Notes: a model not told the origin generated them from the letters alone. Counted from the first letter of the stretch, positions 34,718-44,497 are shown. The stretch: 64,000 bases of DNA from Hungatella sp. (GCA_009712635.1 WASS01000013.1:115486-179485), one strand, 5' to 3'. Translations and numbers: made by a program.

Positions 34718-36328
34718 TCACTTTACCCTGCTCGCCCATATACTGGTGTTATTATCTCCGATGGCGGTAAAAGTCATCACCTGCTCTTTATCCATTTTTT
34801 CGTTATGCTGTTTAAAGAATACGCCATGATACTCCGTATTATCCATACTAACGGTGATGTAATCATACCGGTCTCCTTTTGTCTTTTCCCAGGTTCCTTC
34901 CCTGTCACCTTCAATTTTCCCGTCTTTCAGTAAAATAATCGATTCCGGGCTGGTAAGACTGGGGGATGTATCCGATCCATGATTAATAAATTCATATCTG
35001 CCCGTAATCTCACTATTCTGGTAATGACCTGCCCTTTCATTCCGGTTTTCAAATACAGCCGTCACCGGCCATCCTTTCTGATTAAGAAATTGCTGATGAA
35101 CCCGAACTTCATGATACCCGGTACCCTGATCAAATCTCTGATGGTAAATCAGATAATGCTGTCCGTCTTCGTCAATTAATGCTGAGTTATGACCGGCCGC
35201 TTTGTATCCTACACTGGCTCCGGAAAACTTATAATTTCCAATCAGCTTAATGCCATAGGAATCATTGTTTCTGTAACTGTCCGCCGCATTATTGCCTGCT
35301 GCATCCAGATAAGGACCCGTGACTTCCTTAGATCGAAACAGCCGCATGTTGTATCCACCATTGGCTGTCAGCGCTCCATATGTCTCATATAAATAATAAT
35401 ATCCGGCGGCAGCATCATAGACAATATACGGTCCTTCTCCTGACTGATGATTTCCTCCTGCAAGGTGGATACCAAAATACCGGTCAACATAATTTCCGCT
35501 TATTGTATCCTGAAAATCTGTTCCCGGGTATTTTGCCTCTCCTGTCTCTCTGTCCAGTTCCAGCAAATAGATTCCACCTGACCAGGAACCATAAACCATA
35601 TAGAGTCTTTGACCCTGATTGTCAAAAAACAGTGCCGGATCAATGGCGTTTGGACAATAATTGTGATTCCACTCTTCCCCAGTAAACCACTTTGGGCTTA
35701 AACCAGCTTTCAATATTCCGGAATCAATCAGCTTTTTAATATGTATGGCATCCGTATCCCACCGGGTATTTCTCTGACTTTTCCCGTCTGGCTTTCCGTT
35801 TTTTGTAAAACCGGAATAGACAACTGTACTGACATAGGTATAGGGTCCTTCTATATCCTGTGATACTGCATAACCAATGCAGGAGCGGCGCCATGTGGAA
35901 GAGGCACTGTAATAAATCATATATGCCCCGTTTGTACCGTCACCGTTTTTATAATAGGGATTCCAGATCACATCCGGCGCCCATACGGCATATTTCCCAC
36001 CTGAGCAGTCTCCATCATCGTAACCTGCCCAGCGAAAAGATTCTGCCAGATTCTCTTTTACATTTCCGAAAAGCCAGTTATTGGTAACATTATCATAATC
36101 CCCGCCCAGAGATCTCCAGTCCACCAGATCTTTTGTTTTTGCGCCTGCCAAATGAGAACCAAATATATAATATTCTCCGTTTTTGGCCTTTACTACAGAT
36201 GGATCGTGTACAGATACCCGATCAGGTAATTTACTTCTTCCCCCTGCCGAAGCAGCGGCTCCCCCAGATACCAGCAGAGCCACAACCAGAACTACAACTC
36301 CATATTTACGTTTTTTTCCATTGCCCAT
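34718..36328 (-). CDS. Secreted GH43 endo-alpha-1,5-L-arabinanase
   Basis: 536 residues. Signal peptide or anchor MGNGKKRKYGVVVLVVALLV ending near residue 28. Five-bladed propeller with the GH43 acids: general base in VSVHDPSVVK (near 42), the modulating Asp in CPNAIDPALFF, and the acid Glu in QSGEGPYIVYD. The calcium/His centre typical of arabinanases may be the AGHNSALIDEDG region. The C-terminal 110 residues (FENRNERAGHYQNSEITGRYEFI to IWASRVK) form the extra beta-barrel found in the long GH43 arabinanases. Cuts arabinan outside the cell; the ABC genes 4 bases upstream import products. Confidence 0.9.
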   Translation of the reverse strand: MGNGKKRKYGVVVLVVALLVSGGAAASAGGRSKLPDRVSVHDPSVVKAKNGEYYIFGSHLAGAKTKDLVDWRSLGGDYDNVTNNWLFGNVKENLAESFRWAGYDDGDCSGGKYAVWAPDVIWNPYYKNGDGTNGAYMIYYSASSTWRRSCIGYAVSQDIEGPYTYVSTVVYSGFTKNGKPDGKSQRNTRWDTDAIHIKKLIDSGILKAGLSPKWFTGEEWNHNYCPNAIDPALFFDNQGQRLYMVYGSWSGGIYLLELDRETGEAKYPGTDFQDTISGNYVDRYFGIHLAGGNHQSGEGPYIVYDAAAGYYYLYETYGALTANGGYNMRLFRSKEVTGPYLDAAGNNAADSYRNNDSYGIKLIGNYKFSGASVGYKAAGHNSALIDEDGQHYLIYHQRFDQGTGYHEVRVHQQFLNQKGWPVTAVFENRNERAGHYQNSEITGRYEFINHGSDTSPSLTSPESIILLKDGKIEGDREGTWEKTKGDRYDYITVSMDNTEYHGVFFKQHNEKMDKEQVMTFTAIGDNNTSIWASRVK

Positions 36329-36332
36329 TTAT

Positions 36333-37187
36333 TTACCCCTTTACTGCACCGGCTGTCATACCTTCAATAAAATAGTTCTGAAAGCATAAGAATACGATCA
36401 ATACCGGTAAAATCGCAAACATGGATCCTGCAATTAATAAATCGTAATTATTGCCGTAAGGCGTCAGCAGGGTATTCAGACCGATGGGCAGCGTGAATTG
36501 ATGGGAGCTCCGGTAAACCATCATGGGCCAGAGCATATTATTCCATGATCCCATAGCACATAAAATCCCCATGGCTGCGAATGCAGGTTTGGTTAAGGGC
36601 ATCATGATCTTCACACAGATTCCAAACTCTGTGGCTCCATCAATCCTTCCGGCATCCAGCAGTTCCTTTGGCAGAGAAACCATATACTGCCGGAAGAAAA
36701 AGATGGTAGATGCACTGCATAACCCGGGAAGAATTACGCCGGCAGTGGTATCAATCAGTTTTAAATCGATCATCTCCTGATACAGGGGCAGCATCAAAAT
36801 TTCAAACGGGACCATCATGGTTGCAATTACCAGAAAGAACAACACATTCTTCAGCCTATAGTTATACATGGTCAGCCCATAAGCTACAAAATAGCAGATA
36901 ATCAGCGTCAGTACTACAGAAAGCAGAGTCAGTACCATGCTGTTTTTAAACCACATAAAATACTTTTTTGAATCTGCATTCCAGGAAAAAAGATAGGTGT
37001 AATTGCTAAATGACATTGTGGAAAAATCCAGATTAATGCTAAGTCCGCGGCGGATTAATTCTCTTCCTGGCCGAAAAGAAGCCAGAAAGCCTGCCAGTAC
37101 AGGAAACAGTACCAAAAGGCTGAGGATTGCGAAGACTGCCGTTGACACTGTGGAAAGGAGTTTTTTCTTATTAATATTCATAATCAA
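36333..37187 (-). CDS. Carbohydrate ABC transporter permease (MalG/UgpE class)
   Basis: 284 residues, six helices, with the EAA loop ELLDAGRIDGATEFGICVKIMMPLTKPAFAAMG. Starts 4 bases inside the previous permease gene (ATGA overlap). Together with that protein it forms the channel for oligosaccharides released from arabinan. No ATPase gene lies in the cluster; such operons usually share the MsmX-type ATPase encoded elsewhere. Confidence 0.92.
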   Translation of the reverse strand: MIMNINKKKLLSTVSTAVFAILSLLVLFPVLAGFLASFRPGRELIRRGLSINLDFSTMSFSNYTYLFSWNADSKKYFMWFKNSMVLTLLSVVLTLIICYFVAYGLTMYNYRLKNVLFFLVIATMMVPFEILMLPLYQEMIDLKLIDTTAGVILPGLCSASTIFFFRQYMVSLPKELLDAGRIDGATEFGICVKIMMPLTKPAFAAMGILCAMGSWNNMLWPMMVYRSSHQFTLPIGLNTLLTPYGNNYDLLIAGSMFAILPVLIVFLCFQNYFIEGMTAGAVKG

Positions 37188-38080
37188 TTTTCCTCCTTTT
37201 TAAAGGTTCCGTTAAGAATCAGCTGAATCACATTTATGATTAGTGCCATTCCAAGGAGAGTGAGACCAACAGCAGAGGCATATCCCATCTGATTCTTTTC
37301 AATTCCCCTTTTATAAAGATATCCCACAATGGTCAGCCCAATATTTTTCGGCGAAGAATTTCCTGCCCACAGCATAAAGCTCTCCAAAAACATGGACAGT
37401 CCGGCATAAACACTGATGGTCAGTACATAGATCGTGGTGGGTCTCAGCAAAGGGATGGTTATATAACGGAATTTGTTCCATGCTGATGCACCATCTATCG
37501 AGGCCGATTCATACAGGGTGGTATCAATGCTTTTAAGGCCAGACAGAAAATACAGCATATTCACGCCGGTCCACCTCCAGCAGCAAAGGGTTAAAAGTGC
37601 GCACATGGCGAATCCTTTTTCTTTCAGCCATGGAATGGGAGCCTTCCCCAGGAAGCTTAAAAAGACATTCATCTGACCCGTTGGAAGCTCGGAAAACATC
37701 AGGCGGAATAATGTACCTGAAATCACCACTGATGTCAGGGCTGGTAAGTATAATGCCCCTTTCCATAATCCTTTTGCCTTTACCAGATTGCTGTCCATTA
37801 GAACAGCAAAAAACATTGGAAATGGAATCAGTAATGCAATAGAAAAAAACATATAGGTAAGACTGTTTCTGATAGCCGTGTGAAACGTGGTATCTTTCAA
37901 CAGCTTCTCATAATTTGTAAGACCGATCCATTCAATCTGACCCGGAAGAATACTCTGAAAACTCATTTTAACCGTGCTGAACAGAGGATAAATCCAAAAC
38001 ACAGTAAAACTCAATAAAAATGGCAGCACAAATAGAAATGGAGCTGCTTTTTGCGAATAGAAAATCCGTTTTATTTTCAT
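37184..38080 (-). CDS. Carbohydrate ABC transporter permease (MalF/UgpA class)
   Basis: 298 residues, six helices (LFVLPFLLSFTVFWIYPLFSTVKMSF at the start), EAA loop TLYESASIDGASAWNKFRYITIPLLRPTTIYV. 32 bases after the binding-protein gene. Partner of the permease at 36333. Confidence 0.92.
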   Translation of the reverse strand: MKIKRIFYSQKAAPFLFVLPFLLSFTVFWIYPLFSTVKMSFQSILPGQIEWIGLTNYEKLLKDTTFHTAIRNSLTYMFFSIALLIPFPMFFAVLMDSNLVKAKGLWKGALYLPALTSVVISGTLFRLMFSELPTGQMNVFLSFLGKAPIPWLKEKGFAMCALLTLCCWRWTGVNMLYFLSGLKSIDTTLYESASIDGASAWNKFRYITIPLLRPTTIYVLTISVYAGLSMFLESFMLWAGNSSPKNIGLTIVGYLYKRGIEKNQMGYASAVGLTLLGMALIINVIQLILNGTFKKEEN

Positions 38081-38112
38081 TCAACCCCCTCCAATGGTAA
38101 AGCATAACAGAG

Positions 38113-39489
38113 CTACTGCTCCAATTCCAGATAATCCTGGGCTTCCTTTAAAGCCTCATCCACATCCTTACCGTCTTGTAATACCTCGTTTAAGGTAGTT
38201 GTACAGAAATAATCGTTAATTGCAGGAGTCATCTTTGTAATACTTAAGGTATTGATTTCTGATTTAACCTCATTTAAAACATCAAAGGGATTTGTCTTAA
38301 AAAAGCTGATATATTGATTGGAGGAATCATTGGTTACGGCAGCATCCGTCCATAAGTCTGTATTGCATACATCAAATCCAAGCTGCTCCCAGATCTGGCG
38401 GCTTCCTTCTGAAGAGCACTTGGCATATGTAATAAAATCTGCTGCCAGCTTTGGATCTGAAGACTGTTTCGTTACTACGGTTCCTGTCCCTCCAATTCCT
38501 ACAGACCGGTTCTGACCTTCTTCAAATACCGGCAACGGTGCCAGCGCTATCTTCCCTTTCATCTCAGGCATATAATTTACAAAGCGGCTCATAAACCATA
38601 ATGCTTTGGGAAAAGAAGCAATATTACCATCCAGGATATTCTGGAACCCTTCTTCCAAATCTACAATACCAGCTGGTGAGACCATGGCAATCCCGTCTTT
38701 TAACCAGGCCTGCTGCATGGTAAGCATATTTTTCACAGAATCAAGTTCCACATTCAGGGCGCCGTCCTTACCAGCTGCCCAGTCTTCCCCATATTCAGAC
38801 ATGGCAACAGTCAGCCAGTCAACGCCCCCAGTATCCACACTGGTAAGCTTCACCTTTCCGTCTGATGCCTCATTTAATTTCCTTCCGGCTTCGGTGTAAT
38901 CATCCCATGTCTTGATTTTTGTATAATCAATTCCATACTGATCCAGTATTTCCGTATTGTAATACATAACGGTAGCTCCTACATGGGTAGGCGCACCATA
39001 GTAATTACCATCTTTTGAATAAACATCTAATCTGGATGGTACCAGATCATTCTGATATGGCTTTATCGCATCGTTTAATGGATAAAGCTGTACATCCCCC
39101 TGAAGAAAGTTTGGAAACTGACCGATCTCCACATCACAGAGATCCGGCGCTCCCTGTCCGGTCTGTAATGCCATAATCAGTTTATTATGCATATCGGAAA
39201 ACGGATAAGTCGTAAAGGTTACCTGAATCTGACGGTCAGGATTCTCTTTATTCCACCGTTCTGCCATATCCGCGTAAAATGTATTATGCAGCTCAGCAAA
39301 AGACCACATATTAAGGTGTGTACCAGAATCCGGTCCCACAGTATTCACCACTTCTTTGTTATCTTCTGATGCTGATTCCTGTACATCGGTATTTGCTTTT
39401 GGATCTGTTCCTGCTTTGGAACTGCATCCAGATAAAATCATAGCCGCCGTTACGGCACCAGCCAGGAAAACAGTTAAATTACGCTTCAT
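38113..39489 (-). CDS. Carbohydrate ABC transporter substrate-binding lipoprotein (family 1)
   Basis: 458 residues. Signal peptide with lipobox LSGC (cysteine 22), Asp/Asn/Ser-rich linker, then an extracellular family 1 binding fold (HLNMWSFAELHNTFYADMAERWNKE, DLCDVEIGQFPNFL, GTGTVVTKQSSDPKLAADFITY). Captures oligosaccharides for the MalFG-type permeases. The 62 bases upstream contain a separate -10 box TATAAT (39506-39511) and the palindrome TTTAG-N6-CTAAA. Confidence 0.92.
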   Translation of the reverse strand: MKRNLTVFLAGAVTAAMILSGCSSKAGTDPKANTDVQESASEDNKEVVNTVGPDSGTHLNMWSFAELHNTFYADMAERWNKENPDRQIQVTFTTYPFSDMHNKLIMALQTGQGAPDLCDVEIGQFPNFLQGDVQLYPLNDAIKPYQNDLVPSRLDVYSKDGNYYGAPTHVGATVMYYNTEILDQYGIDYTKIKTWDDYTEAGRKLNEASDGKVKLTSVDTGGVDWLTVAMSEYGEDWAAGKDGALNVELDSVKNMLTMQQAWLKDGIAMVSPAGIVDLEEGFQNILDGNIASFPKALWFMSRFVNYMPEMKGKIALAPLPVFEEGQNRSVGIGGTGTVVTKQSSDPKLAADFITYAKCSSEGSRQIWEQLGFDVCNTDLWTDAAVTNDSSNQYISFFKTNPFDVLNEVKSEINTLSITKMTPAINDYFCTTTLNEVLQDGKDVDEALKEAQDYLELEQ

Positions 39490-39505
39490 ATTGTTTCTCC
39501 TTTAC

Positions 39506-39536
39506 ATTATATTAAATTATTTTAGTTTTTTCTAAA
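39506..39536 (-). promoter_or_regulatory. Promoter region with palindrome ahead of the binding-protein gene
   Basis: TATAAT at 39506-39511 (minus strand) and the palindrome TTTAGTTTTTTCTAAA at 39521-39536, which covers the -35 position. A GTATC-N6-GATAC palindrome lies ahead of the operon's first gene; both contain TCTAAA and could be sites of the ArsR-type protein. Confidence 0.45.
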
Positions 39537-39551
39537 CATTTTGACAAAAAA

Positions 39552-40520
39552 TTACACCTCAAAAGAAAACACTGGTTCCCCCTCTTCATTCCATGTCACT
39601 TTCATGATCATTGTATGCCGGTTGGGATCATACAGAGGATTTCCATCTATCTCACCATACTCTCTCCCATGATAGATGCAATAATCAGTGACATTATCTT
39701 CTGCTTTTACAAAAGAATTATGACCAGGTCCATAGATGTGCTTTGTTTCGTCCGTTACTAAAACAGGCTTTTTGCATTTCTTCCATGCATGGGGATCCAT
39801 CACATCCCCAGACTCATCCATGGTTAACATGCCCATGCAGTAATTCTTTCCCGTATCACTGGCAGAATAAGTCACATAAATCCGGCCGCCATGCTTTAAA
39901 ACTGCCGGTCCCTCATTTACCCAGAAACCTCTTCGCTCCCAGTTATAATCCGGTGTGGACAGCAAAATATGTTCTCCCGACAATTTCCAGGGATTCTCCA
40001 TCTTAGACAGATAAAGCTGGGATATCTTTTTCCCAGTTCCGGTTTTCTCTGCCCAGACCATGTAGTATTCTTTCTCATGCTGAAAAACAGTTGCATCCAG
40101 AGAAAAATCCTGAAATGTGAAGAGATCCTCCTTTGATGCCGCCATTCTGCCTAACTCATTCCACTTGTCAGTAATCGGATTCGTCCCAGTACACTGCAGC
40201 ACATAAGGTCTGATCTTCCACTTGTTCTCTCTTTCTCCGGCTGCATAATAGATGTACCAGCAGCCATTTAAATAATGAATCTCAGGCGCCCATATGTGGA
40301 GGCTCTGCTCCCCACTTTCGTGTCTGCACCATATCACATGCTCTTTTGCAGTCTGTAAACCCATAACCGTATCTGCACTGCGCAAAATAATTCTGTCGTA
40401 TTCAGGTACTGAGGCTGTAAAATAATAAGTTCCGTCTTCATGTCTGCATATAAACGGATCTGCACGCTGACGTATAAACGGGGTGTTAAACTGGATACTT
40501 GATGCATTTGGTCTTTTCAT
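39552..40520 (-). CDS. Intracellular GH43 glycosidase, probably alpha-L-arabinofuranosidase
   Basis: 322 residues, no signal peptide. Start chosen at 40520 (MKRPNASSIQFNTP); the ribosome-binding site GGGAG is rather far (about 14 bases). GH43 propeller: base Asp in RQRADPFICRHEDGTYYF, second Asp in FSLDATVFQH, acid Glu in GFWVNEGPAVLKHGG, and GPGHNSF near the end. Cleaves arabino-oligosaccharides taken up by the transporter. First gene of the operon. Confidence 0.85.
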   Translation of the reverse strand: MKRPNASSIQFNTPFIRQRADPFICRHEDGTYYFTASVPEYDRIILRSADTVMGLQTAKEHVIWCRHESGEQSLHIWAPEIHYLNGCWYIYYAAGERENKWKIRPYVLQCTGTNPITDKWNELGRMAASKEDLFTFQDFSLDATVFQHEKEYYMVWAEKTGTGKKISQLYLSKMENPWKLSGEHILLSTPDYNWERRGFWVNEGPAVLKHGGRIYVTYSASDTGKNYCMGMLTMDESGDVMDPHAWKKCKKPVLVTDETKHIYGPGHNSFVKAEDNVTDYCIYHGREYGEIDGNPLYDPNRHTMIMKVTWNEEGEPVFSFEV

Positions 40521-40557
40521 ACACTTATCTTTACTCTCCCTTTCTATTTTTGTGTAT

Positions 40558-40602
40558 ATTATACAATATATTTGTTTTAAGCTCAAGTATCATTTTAGAT
40601 AC
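40558..40602 (-). promoter_or_regulatory. Promoter and candidate operator of the arabinan operon
   Basis: TTGAGC (40581-40586), 17 bases, TATAAT (40558-40563) on the minus strand. The palindrome GTATC-N6-GATAC (40587-40602) abuts the -35 box. A further TTATCTAAATA lies about 23 bases upstream. Confidence 0.7.
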
Positions 40603-40712
40603 ATGTGAATTATTTTTACTTTATCTAAATATATGGGTGTAATTTTTTTATATGAGCCTGATTGGATTAACGGAGTAAAAGAATAGGCAAAAATATAGAA
40701 ATGATATCGGGA

Positions 40713-40741
40713 TTGTAATAACTGAACAATTGATGTAAGAT
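40713..40741 (+). promoter_or_regulatory. Promoter of the flippase gene
   Basis: TTGTAA (40713-40718), 17 bases, TAAGAT (40736-40741). Confidence 0.6.
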
Positions 40742-40805
40742 AATACAGCATCGAAGTTTATCATACAAAGCAATGAAGTAAATATGACAGAGGAATAGAA
40801 TTAAT

Positions 40806-42446
40806 ATGACAAACCAGAAAGAAAACAGAAACAGCATTATTAAGCAGGGCAGTATTTTAGCCGTTGCATCAATTACCGTACGCATAATCGGGTTAATTTA
40901 CAGAATCCCCATGGCTAATATTATTGGTGAAAAGGCCATGGGCATCTATTCTGCCGCTTTTGAAATTTATAATATTATACTAATTTTATCTTCATACAGT
41001 ATGCCATTGGCTGTCTCAAAATTAATATCTGAAAAACTGATACAAAGAAGGTATAAAAACGCCAACATTTACCTCCTCAACTGTTTCATTTTTTCAATTA
41101 TTGTGGGGTTAACAGCAAGTCTTTTTCTATATTTTAATGCTTCCTGGATAGAAAGCAGTCTGTTAAATAAATACGCGGGAGTATCCAAATCCCTGAAAAT
41201 ATTAGCTCCCACGATTTTTATCGTTTCCGTGATGGGTGTATTTCGAGGCTTTTTTCAGGGTAAGAGTACTATGGTTCCAACAGCTGTTTCCCAGGTAATT
41301 GAGCAGATTATAAATGCCGTTGTCAGTATCGCAGCTGCCAGCTATTTAATCAGTATAAACAGTTCCTCTCCTGAAGTGGCTGCCTGGGGAGCTGCCGGAG
41401 GTACACTGGGAACCTGTATCGGGGCATTATCCGGATTACTGTTTCTTATCTTTATATTTGTTTTGTATTCTCCCAATATTCGGAGGCAGATGAGAAAATA
41501 TGATGCAGAACCTACCGACAGTATTAAAATCATATATCAATCCATTTTTATAACAGTAATTCCCATTATTTTAAGTCAGACGGTCTATCAGGTAAATGGC
41601 GTCATTGATATATCATTGTTTAATAATATCATGGGGCGGAAAGGTTTTTCTGAAACTGACATCAGTATTCTGCAGGGTAACTACAGCACACTTTATAAGC
41701 TGTTAATCAGTGTTCCCATTGCCATCTCCAGTTCCTTTGGTGGTTCCATGATTCCAAGTATTGTAAGCTCACATACCAATAAAAAGTACCATGAGACCAG
41801 GAAGAAGATATCAAGCGCAATCCTTTTTAATATGAATATTGCCTTTCCAAGTGCAATTGGATTAATGGTTCTGGGAAAGCCAGTTTTAAGCATTCTGTTT
41901 CCCAGATATAACGTGATATTAGGCGGAAATTTGTTATTGACCGGTGCATCCGCCATTCTGTTTTATGCTTATTCAACCATAACCAGTTCCACCTTACAAG
42001 GGATTAATAAGATGAAATTTCCTGTTATAAATTCAGCAATAGGCCTGTTCATTCATATCGGCGTGGTCTATCTCTGTTTAAATCATTTCAATCTTGGAAT
42101 ATACTCCTTGATTATTGGAAATATCACTCTTCCTCTCATCGTGATGATTTTAAATAGCTTCGCACTGAATAAGTATTTAAGTTACAGAGAAAATAAAACC
42201 AAGATCTTCCTGAAACCATTTTTATGTTCTGTTATCATGGGAGTAATCTGCTATGCTGTTTATCATGGAATTTATTTCGTTATCAGAATTAATTCTTTAT
42301 CTGTACTTTTGGCAATCACGGTTTCTGTCTTCGCTTATTTTTATCTGATATTAAAATTCGGGGGAATCAGCGGGGAGGAATTAACGGAATTCCCTGCCGG
42401 CCGCACCTTATACCGGGCAGCCGATAAGTTACATTTAATTCATTAA
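40806..42446 (+). CDS. SpoVB/MurJ-like polysaccharide or lipid II flippase
   Basis: 546 residues, fourteen predicted membrane helices, MOP superfamily. KQGSILAVASITVRIIGLIYRIPMANIIGEKAMGIYSAAFEIY at the start and FRGFFQGKSTMVPTAVSQVIEQIINA are typical of the SpoVB/YtgP group, which move undecaprenyl-linked sugars across the membrane. RBS AGAGGAA. Divergent from the arabinan operon and unlikely to belong to it. Confidence 0.88.
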   Translation: MTNQKENRNSIIKQGSILAVASITVRIIGLIYRIPMANIIGEKAMGIYSAAFEIYNIILILSSYSMPLAVSKLISEKLIQRRYKNANIYLLNCFIFSIIVGLTASLFLYFNASWIESSLLNKYAGVSKSLKILAPTIFIVSVMGVFRGFFQGKSTMVPTAVSQVIEQIINAVVSIAAASYLISINSSSPEVAAWGAAGGTLGTCIGALSGLLFLIFIFVLYSPNIRRQMRKYDAEPTDSIKIIYQSIFITVIPIILSQTVYQVNGVIDISLFNNIMGRKGFSETDISILQGNYSTLYKLLISVPIAISSSFGGSMIPSIVSSHTNKKYHETRKKISSAILFNMNIAFPSAIGLMVLGKPVLSILFPRYNVILGGNLLLTGASAILFYAYSTITSSTLQGINKMKFPVINSAIGLFIHIGVVYLCLNHFNLGIYSLIIGNITLPLIVMILNSFALNKYLSYRENKTKIFLKPFLCSVIMGVICYAVYHGIYFVIRINSLSVLLAITVSVFAYFYLILKFGGISGEELTEFPAGRTLYRAADKLHLIH

Positions 42447-42453
42447 CGGTCTA

Positions 42454-42491
42454 AGAAAGCCTCGCATTGAGTACCAATGCAGAGGCTTTCT
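42454..42491 (+). terminator. Terminator of the flippase gene
   Basis: AGAAAGCCTCGCATTG and CAATGCAGAGGCTTTCT pair with one bulge around a 5-base loop; T-rich sequence follows after CTATACACTAA. Confidence 0.75.
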
Positions 42492-42589
42492 CTATACACT
42501 AATTTTTTGTTTTTTCCTGAAACCTCCGCATATCTGCATTTATGTATCCCCCTGGAAGTGCAAATTGTATTTTATGGATTCATTATATT

Positions 42590-42823
42590 CTAGCAGAATT
42601 TTAATAACTGATTTATAAATGATTCTCGATTATTTACGAACATTTTTAGTATTTGAAAATTCTCTGTATCCTCATATTCACAAGCATGAATTTCTCCATT
42701 ATCAAACGACCATATAGAAGAATTTGGTATTGCCAGCAAAACAGGAGAATGTGTGACAATAATAAACTGCGATCCTTTTTTAGCCATTTCAGCAATTTGA
42801 ATAAGCAAGGTTAATTGTCTCAT
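42590..42823 (-). pseudogene. C-terminal fragment of an AAA-family ATPase
   Basis: Codes for RQLTLLIQIAEMAKKGSQFIIVTHSPVLLAIPNSSIWSFDNGEIHACEYEDTENF and a short end, the last quarter of the single-domain AAA_21/ABC-like ATPases (Walker B-distal switch His in VTHSP). In intact members DEPEAALSP precedes RQLTLL; here the upstream codons (GGYLWM) are unrelated, so Walker A, signature and Walker B are missing. The gene was cut by a deletion; 77 codons remain. Confidence 0.7.
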
Positions 42824-43243
42824 CCATAAATAACCACCTTTAAAATAAAATCTTATATACGGTAATTGTTGATAATTTACACTGCATGATTATATTGTAT
42901 CATCAAAGAATTTATCAGTCAATTATGTTGATAAATCGACGTTTTTCATTAATTATAATCATTTTTTTCGTATGATTCAAACAGATAATGACGAAAAAAT
43001 GACGAACAGTATCGTAATAGTTACATATTTCTAATCTAATACAGTAAATATGATACATTAGTAACATCTTATAAGAACAGATCAGTATTTGATAGAAAGG
43101 AAACTTTGAAACAGAGTATCTAAAAACTACTGGGTTGGAAAGGAGTTGAAATCAAAAATGCAAGATATACAAAACCTGTTATTCCAGATACAAATTTCAA
43201 AGAATCTTTAAAATAAATAATCAAAATACAAGGGGGTAATTAA

Positions 43244-44404
43244 ATGAAAAGAACATTTACAAAAAGGCTATTAACTGTTATATCTGCTATTGCACTTACC
43301 GCTTCATCATTAGGAGTTACCCAGGCAGCAACCGCCGACCAGACTTTGCTAAATACATATGGAACCAAATTCCAAAGGGCCGGCACCTGTGTCTCATTAT
43401 CCCAGTTACAAAATGCCAACACCTTAAATCTGATCAAGCAAAGATACAACAGCATCACGCTTGAGAATGAGATGAAGCCAGATGCACTGCTTGGCAGTTC
43501 ACCTAATTTGATTTCAGTGGCAGAAGCAAAATCCTTAGGATATTACATTCCCAGCAACTATACAGAAGCTACCGTACCAAGAATCAATTTTAATACGGTA
43601 GATAAAGTATTAAAAATCTGCTATGAAAATGGCCTGGGAGTACGTGCCCACACTCTGGTATGGCATGGTCAGACACCAACCTGGCTGTTCCGTACAGGTT
43701 ATAACGCTGGCGCAAATCATGTGGATCAAAACACAATGAATGCACGTATGGAGTTTTATATAAAGACAGTGATGAATCACGTCTATTTAAGTGAATATGG
43801 CAGTGTGGTATACGCATGGGATGTTGTAAATGAATATCTGCATTCTCCGGCAAATTCAGATTGGGTAAGAATTTATGGAGGAGTTTCAACAAGTCCGCAA
43901 TTTGTAAAAACCGCTTTCCGTTATGCCAATGAAACATTAAGTTATTTTAATCTGACCGATAAGGTTAGTTTATTCTATAACGATTATAACGAGTATATGG
44001 AAGCTGACAATATTGTTAAAATGATTCAGTTTATCAATGCAGAGAAGAAATTATGCAACGGTGTTGGCGGACAGGCTCACCTTGAATCAACGTTCCCAAG
44101 TGCTTCCTATTTCAAACAGGCCTATACCAAATTTAAGAATGCTGGCTTAGAGATCCAGATTACAGAATTCGATGCTGGTGCCAAATCTGAATCAGAACAG
44201 GCGGCTTATGTATATGACGTTATGAAGGCAGTCTGCGAAGTGAAAAAGGAAGGCGGCAATATAACAGGGTTCACCTGGTGGGGAATGTCAGATGATATCT
44301 CCTGGAGAAAGGATAAGAGTCCTCTGCTTTTCTCAAATATTTGGACTCCAAAGGCTTCTTATTACAGAACGCTGGATGCATTTACCGATACATTTAATCG
44401 ATAA
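43244..44404 (+). CDS. Secreted GH10 endo-1,4-beta-xylanase
   Basis: 386 residues. Signal peptide MKRTFTKRLLTVISAIALTA with cleavage near AATA (residues 28-31). Single GH10 catalytic domain: ITLENEMKPDAL, VRAHTLVWHGQTPTWLF, acid/base Glu in YAWDVVNEYLHSP, nucleophile Glu in IQITEFDAG, and FTWWGMSDDISWRKDKSPLLF at the end. No carbohydrate-binding module. GGGGG site 8 bases before the ATG. Attacks the xylan backbone outside the cell, complementing the arabinan genes and cellulases around it. Confidence 0.93.
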   Translation: MKRTFTKRLLTVISAIALTASSLGVTQAATADQTLLNTYGTKFQRAGTCVSLSQLQNANTLNLIKQRYNSITLENEMKPDALLGSSPNLISVAEAKSLGYYIPSNYTEATVPRINFNTVDKVLKICYENGLGVRAHTLVWHGQTPTWLFRTGYNAGANHVDQNTMNARMEFYIKTVMNHVYLSEYGSVVYAWDVVNEYLHSPANSDWVRIYGGVSTSPQFVKTAFRYANETLSYFNLTDKVSLFYNDYNEYMEADNIVKMIQFINAEKKLCNGVGGQAHLESTFPSASYFKQAYTKFKNAGLEIQITEFDAGAKSESEQAAYVYDVMKAVCEVKKEGGNITGFTWWGMSDDISWRKDKSPLLFSNIWTPKASYYRTLDAFTDTFNR

Positions 44405-44451
44405 ATGATAATTAATATACCCATACCGCATTATTCATGCTTCTCCATATT

Positions 44452-44497
44452 AGAAACAGGGCTGCCTTGCAACAGCCCTGTTTCTGTGTTTCTCTTC
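44452..44497 (+). terminator. Terminator of the xylanase gene
   Basis: AGAAACAGGGCTG, loop CCTTGCAA, CAGCCCTGTTTCT: perfect 13-bp stem, then GTGTTTCTCTTC. Lies between the convergent xylanase and GH9 genes. Confidence 0.85.

Larger units (their letters stand above)
42447..43243. other. Intergenic stretch with a broken ATPase gene and the xylanase leader
   Basis: Contains the flippase terminator, an ATPase gene fragment (42590-42823) and about 330 bases of AT-rich DNA before the xylanase. The latter holds weak -10-like boxes only. At 43158-43211 a 17-codon frame MQDIQNLLFQIQISKNL follows AAGGAG; it could be a leader peptide but has little support. Confidence 0.5.

Noticed and set aside
43158..43211. 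17-codon frame before the xylanase as a signalling peptide gene
   Set aside because: Only the RBS supports it; no signal sequence, no processing motif and no exporter or receptor nearby.
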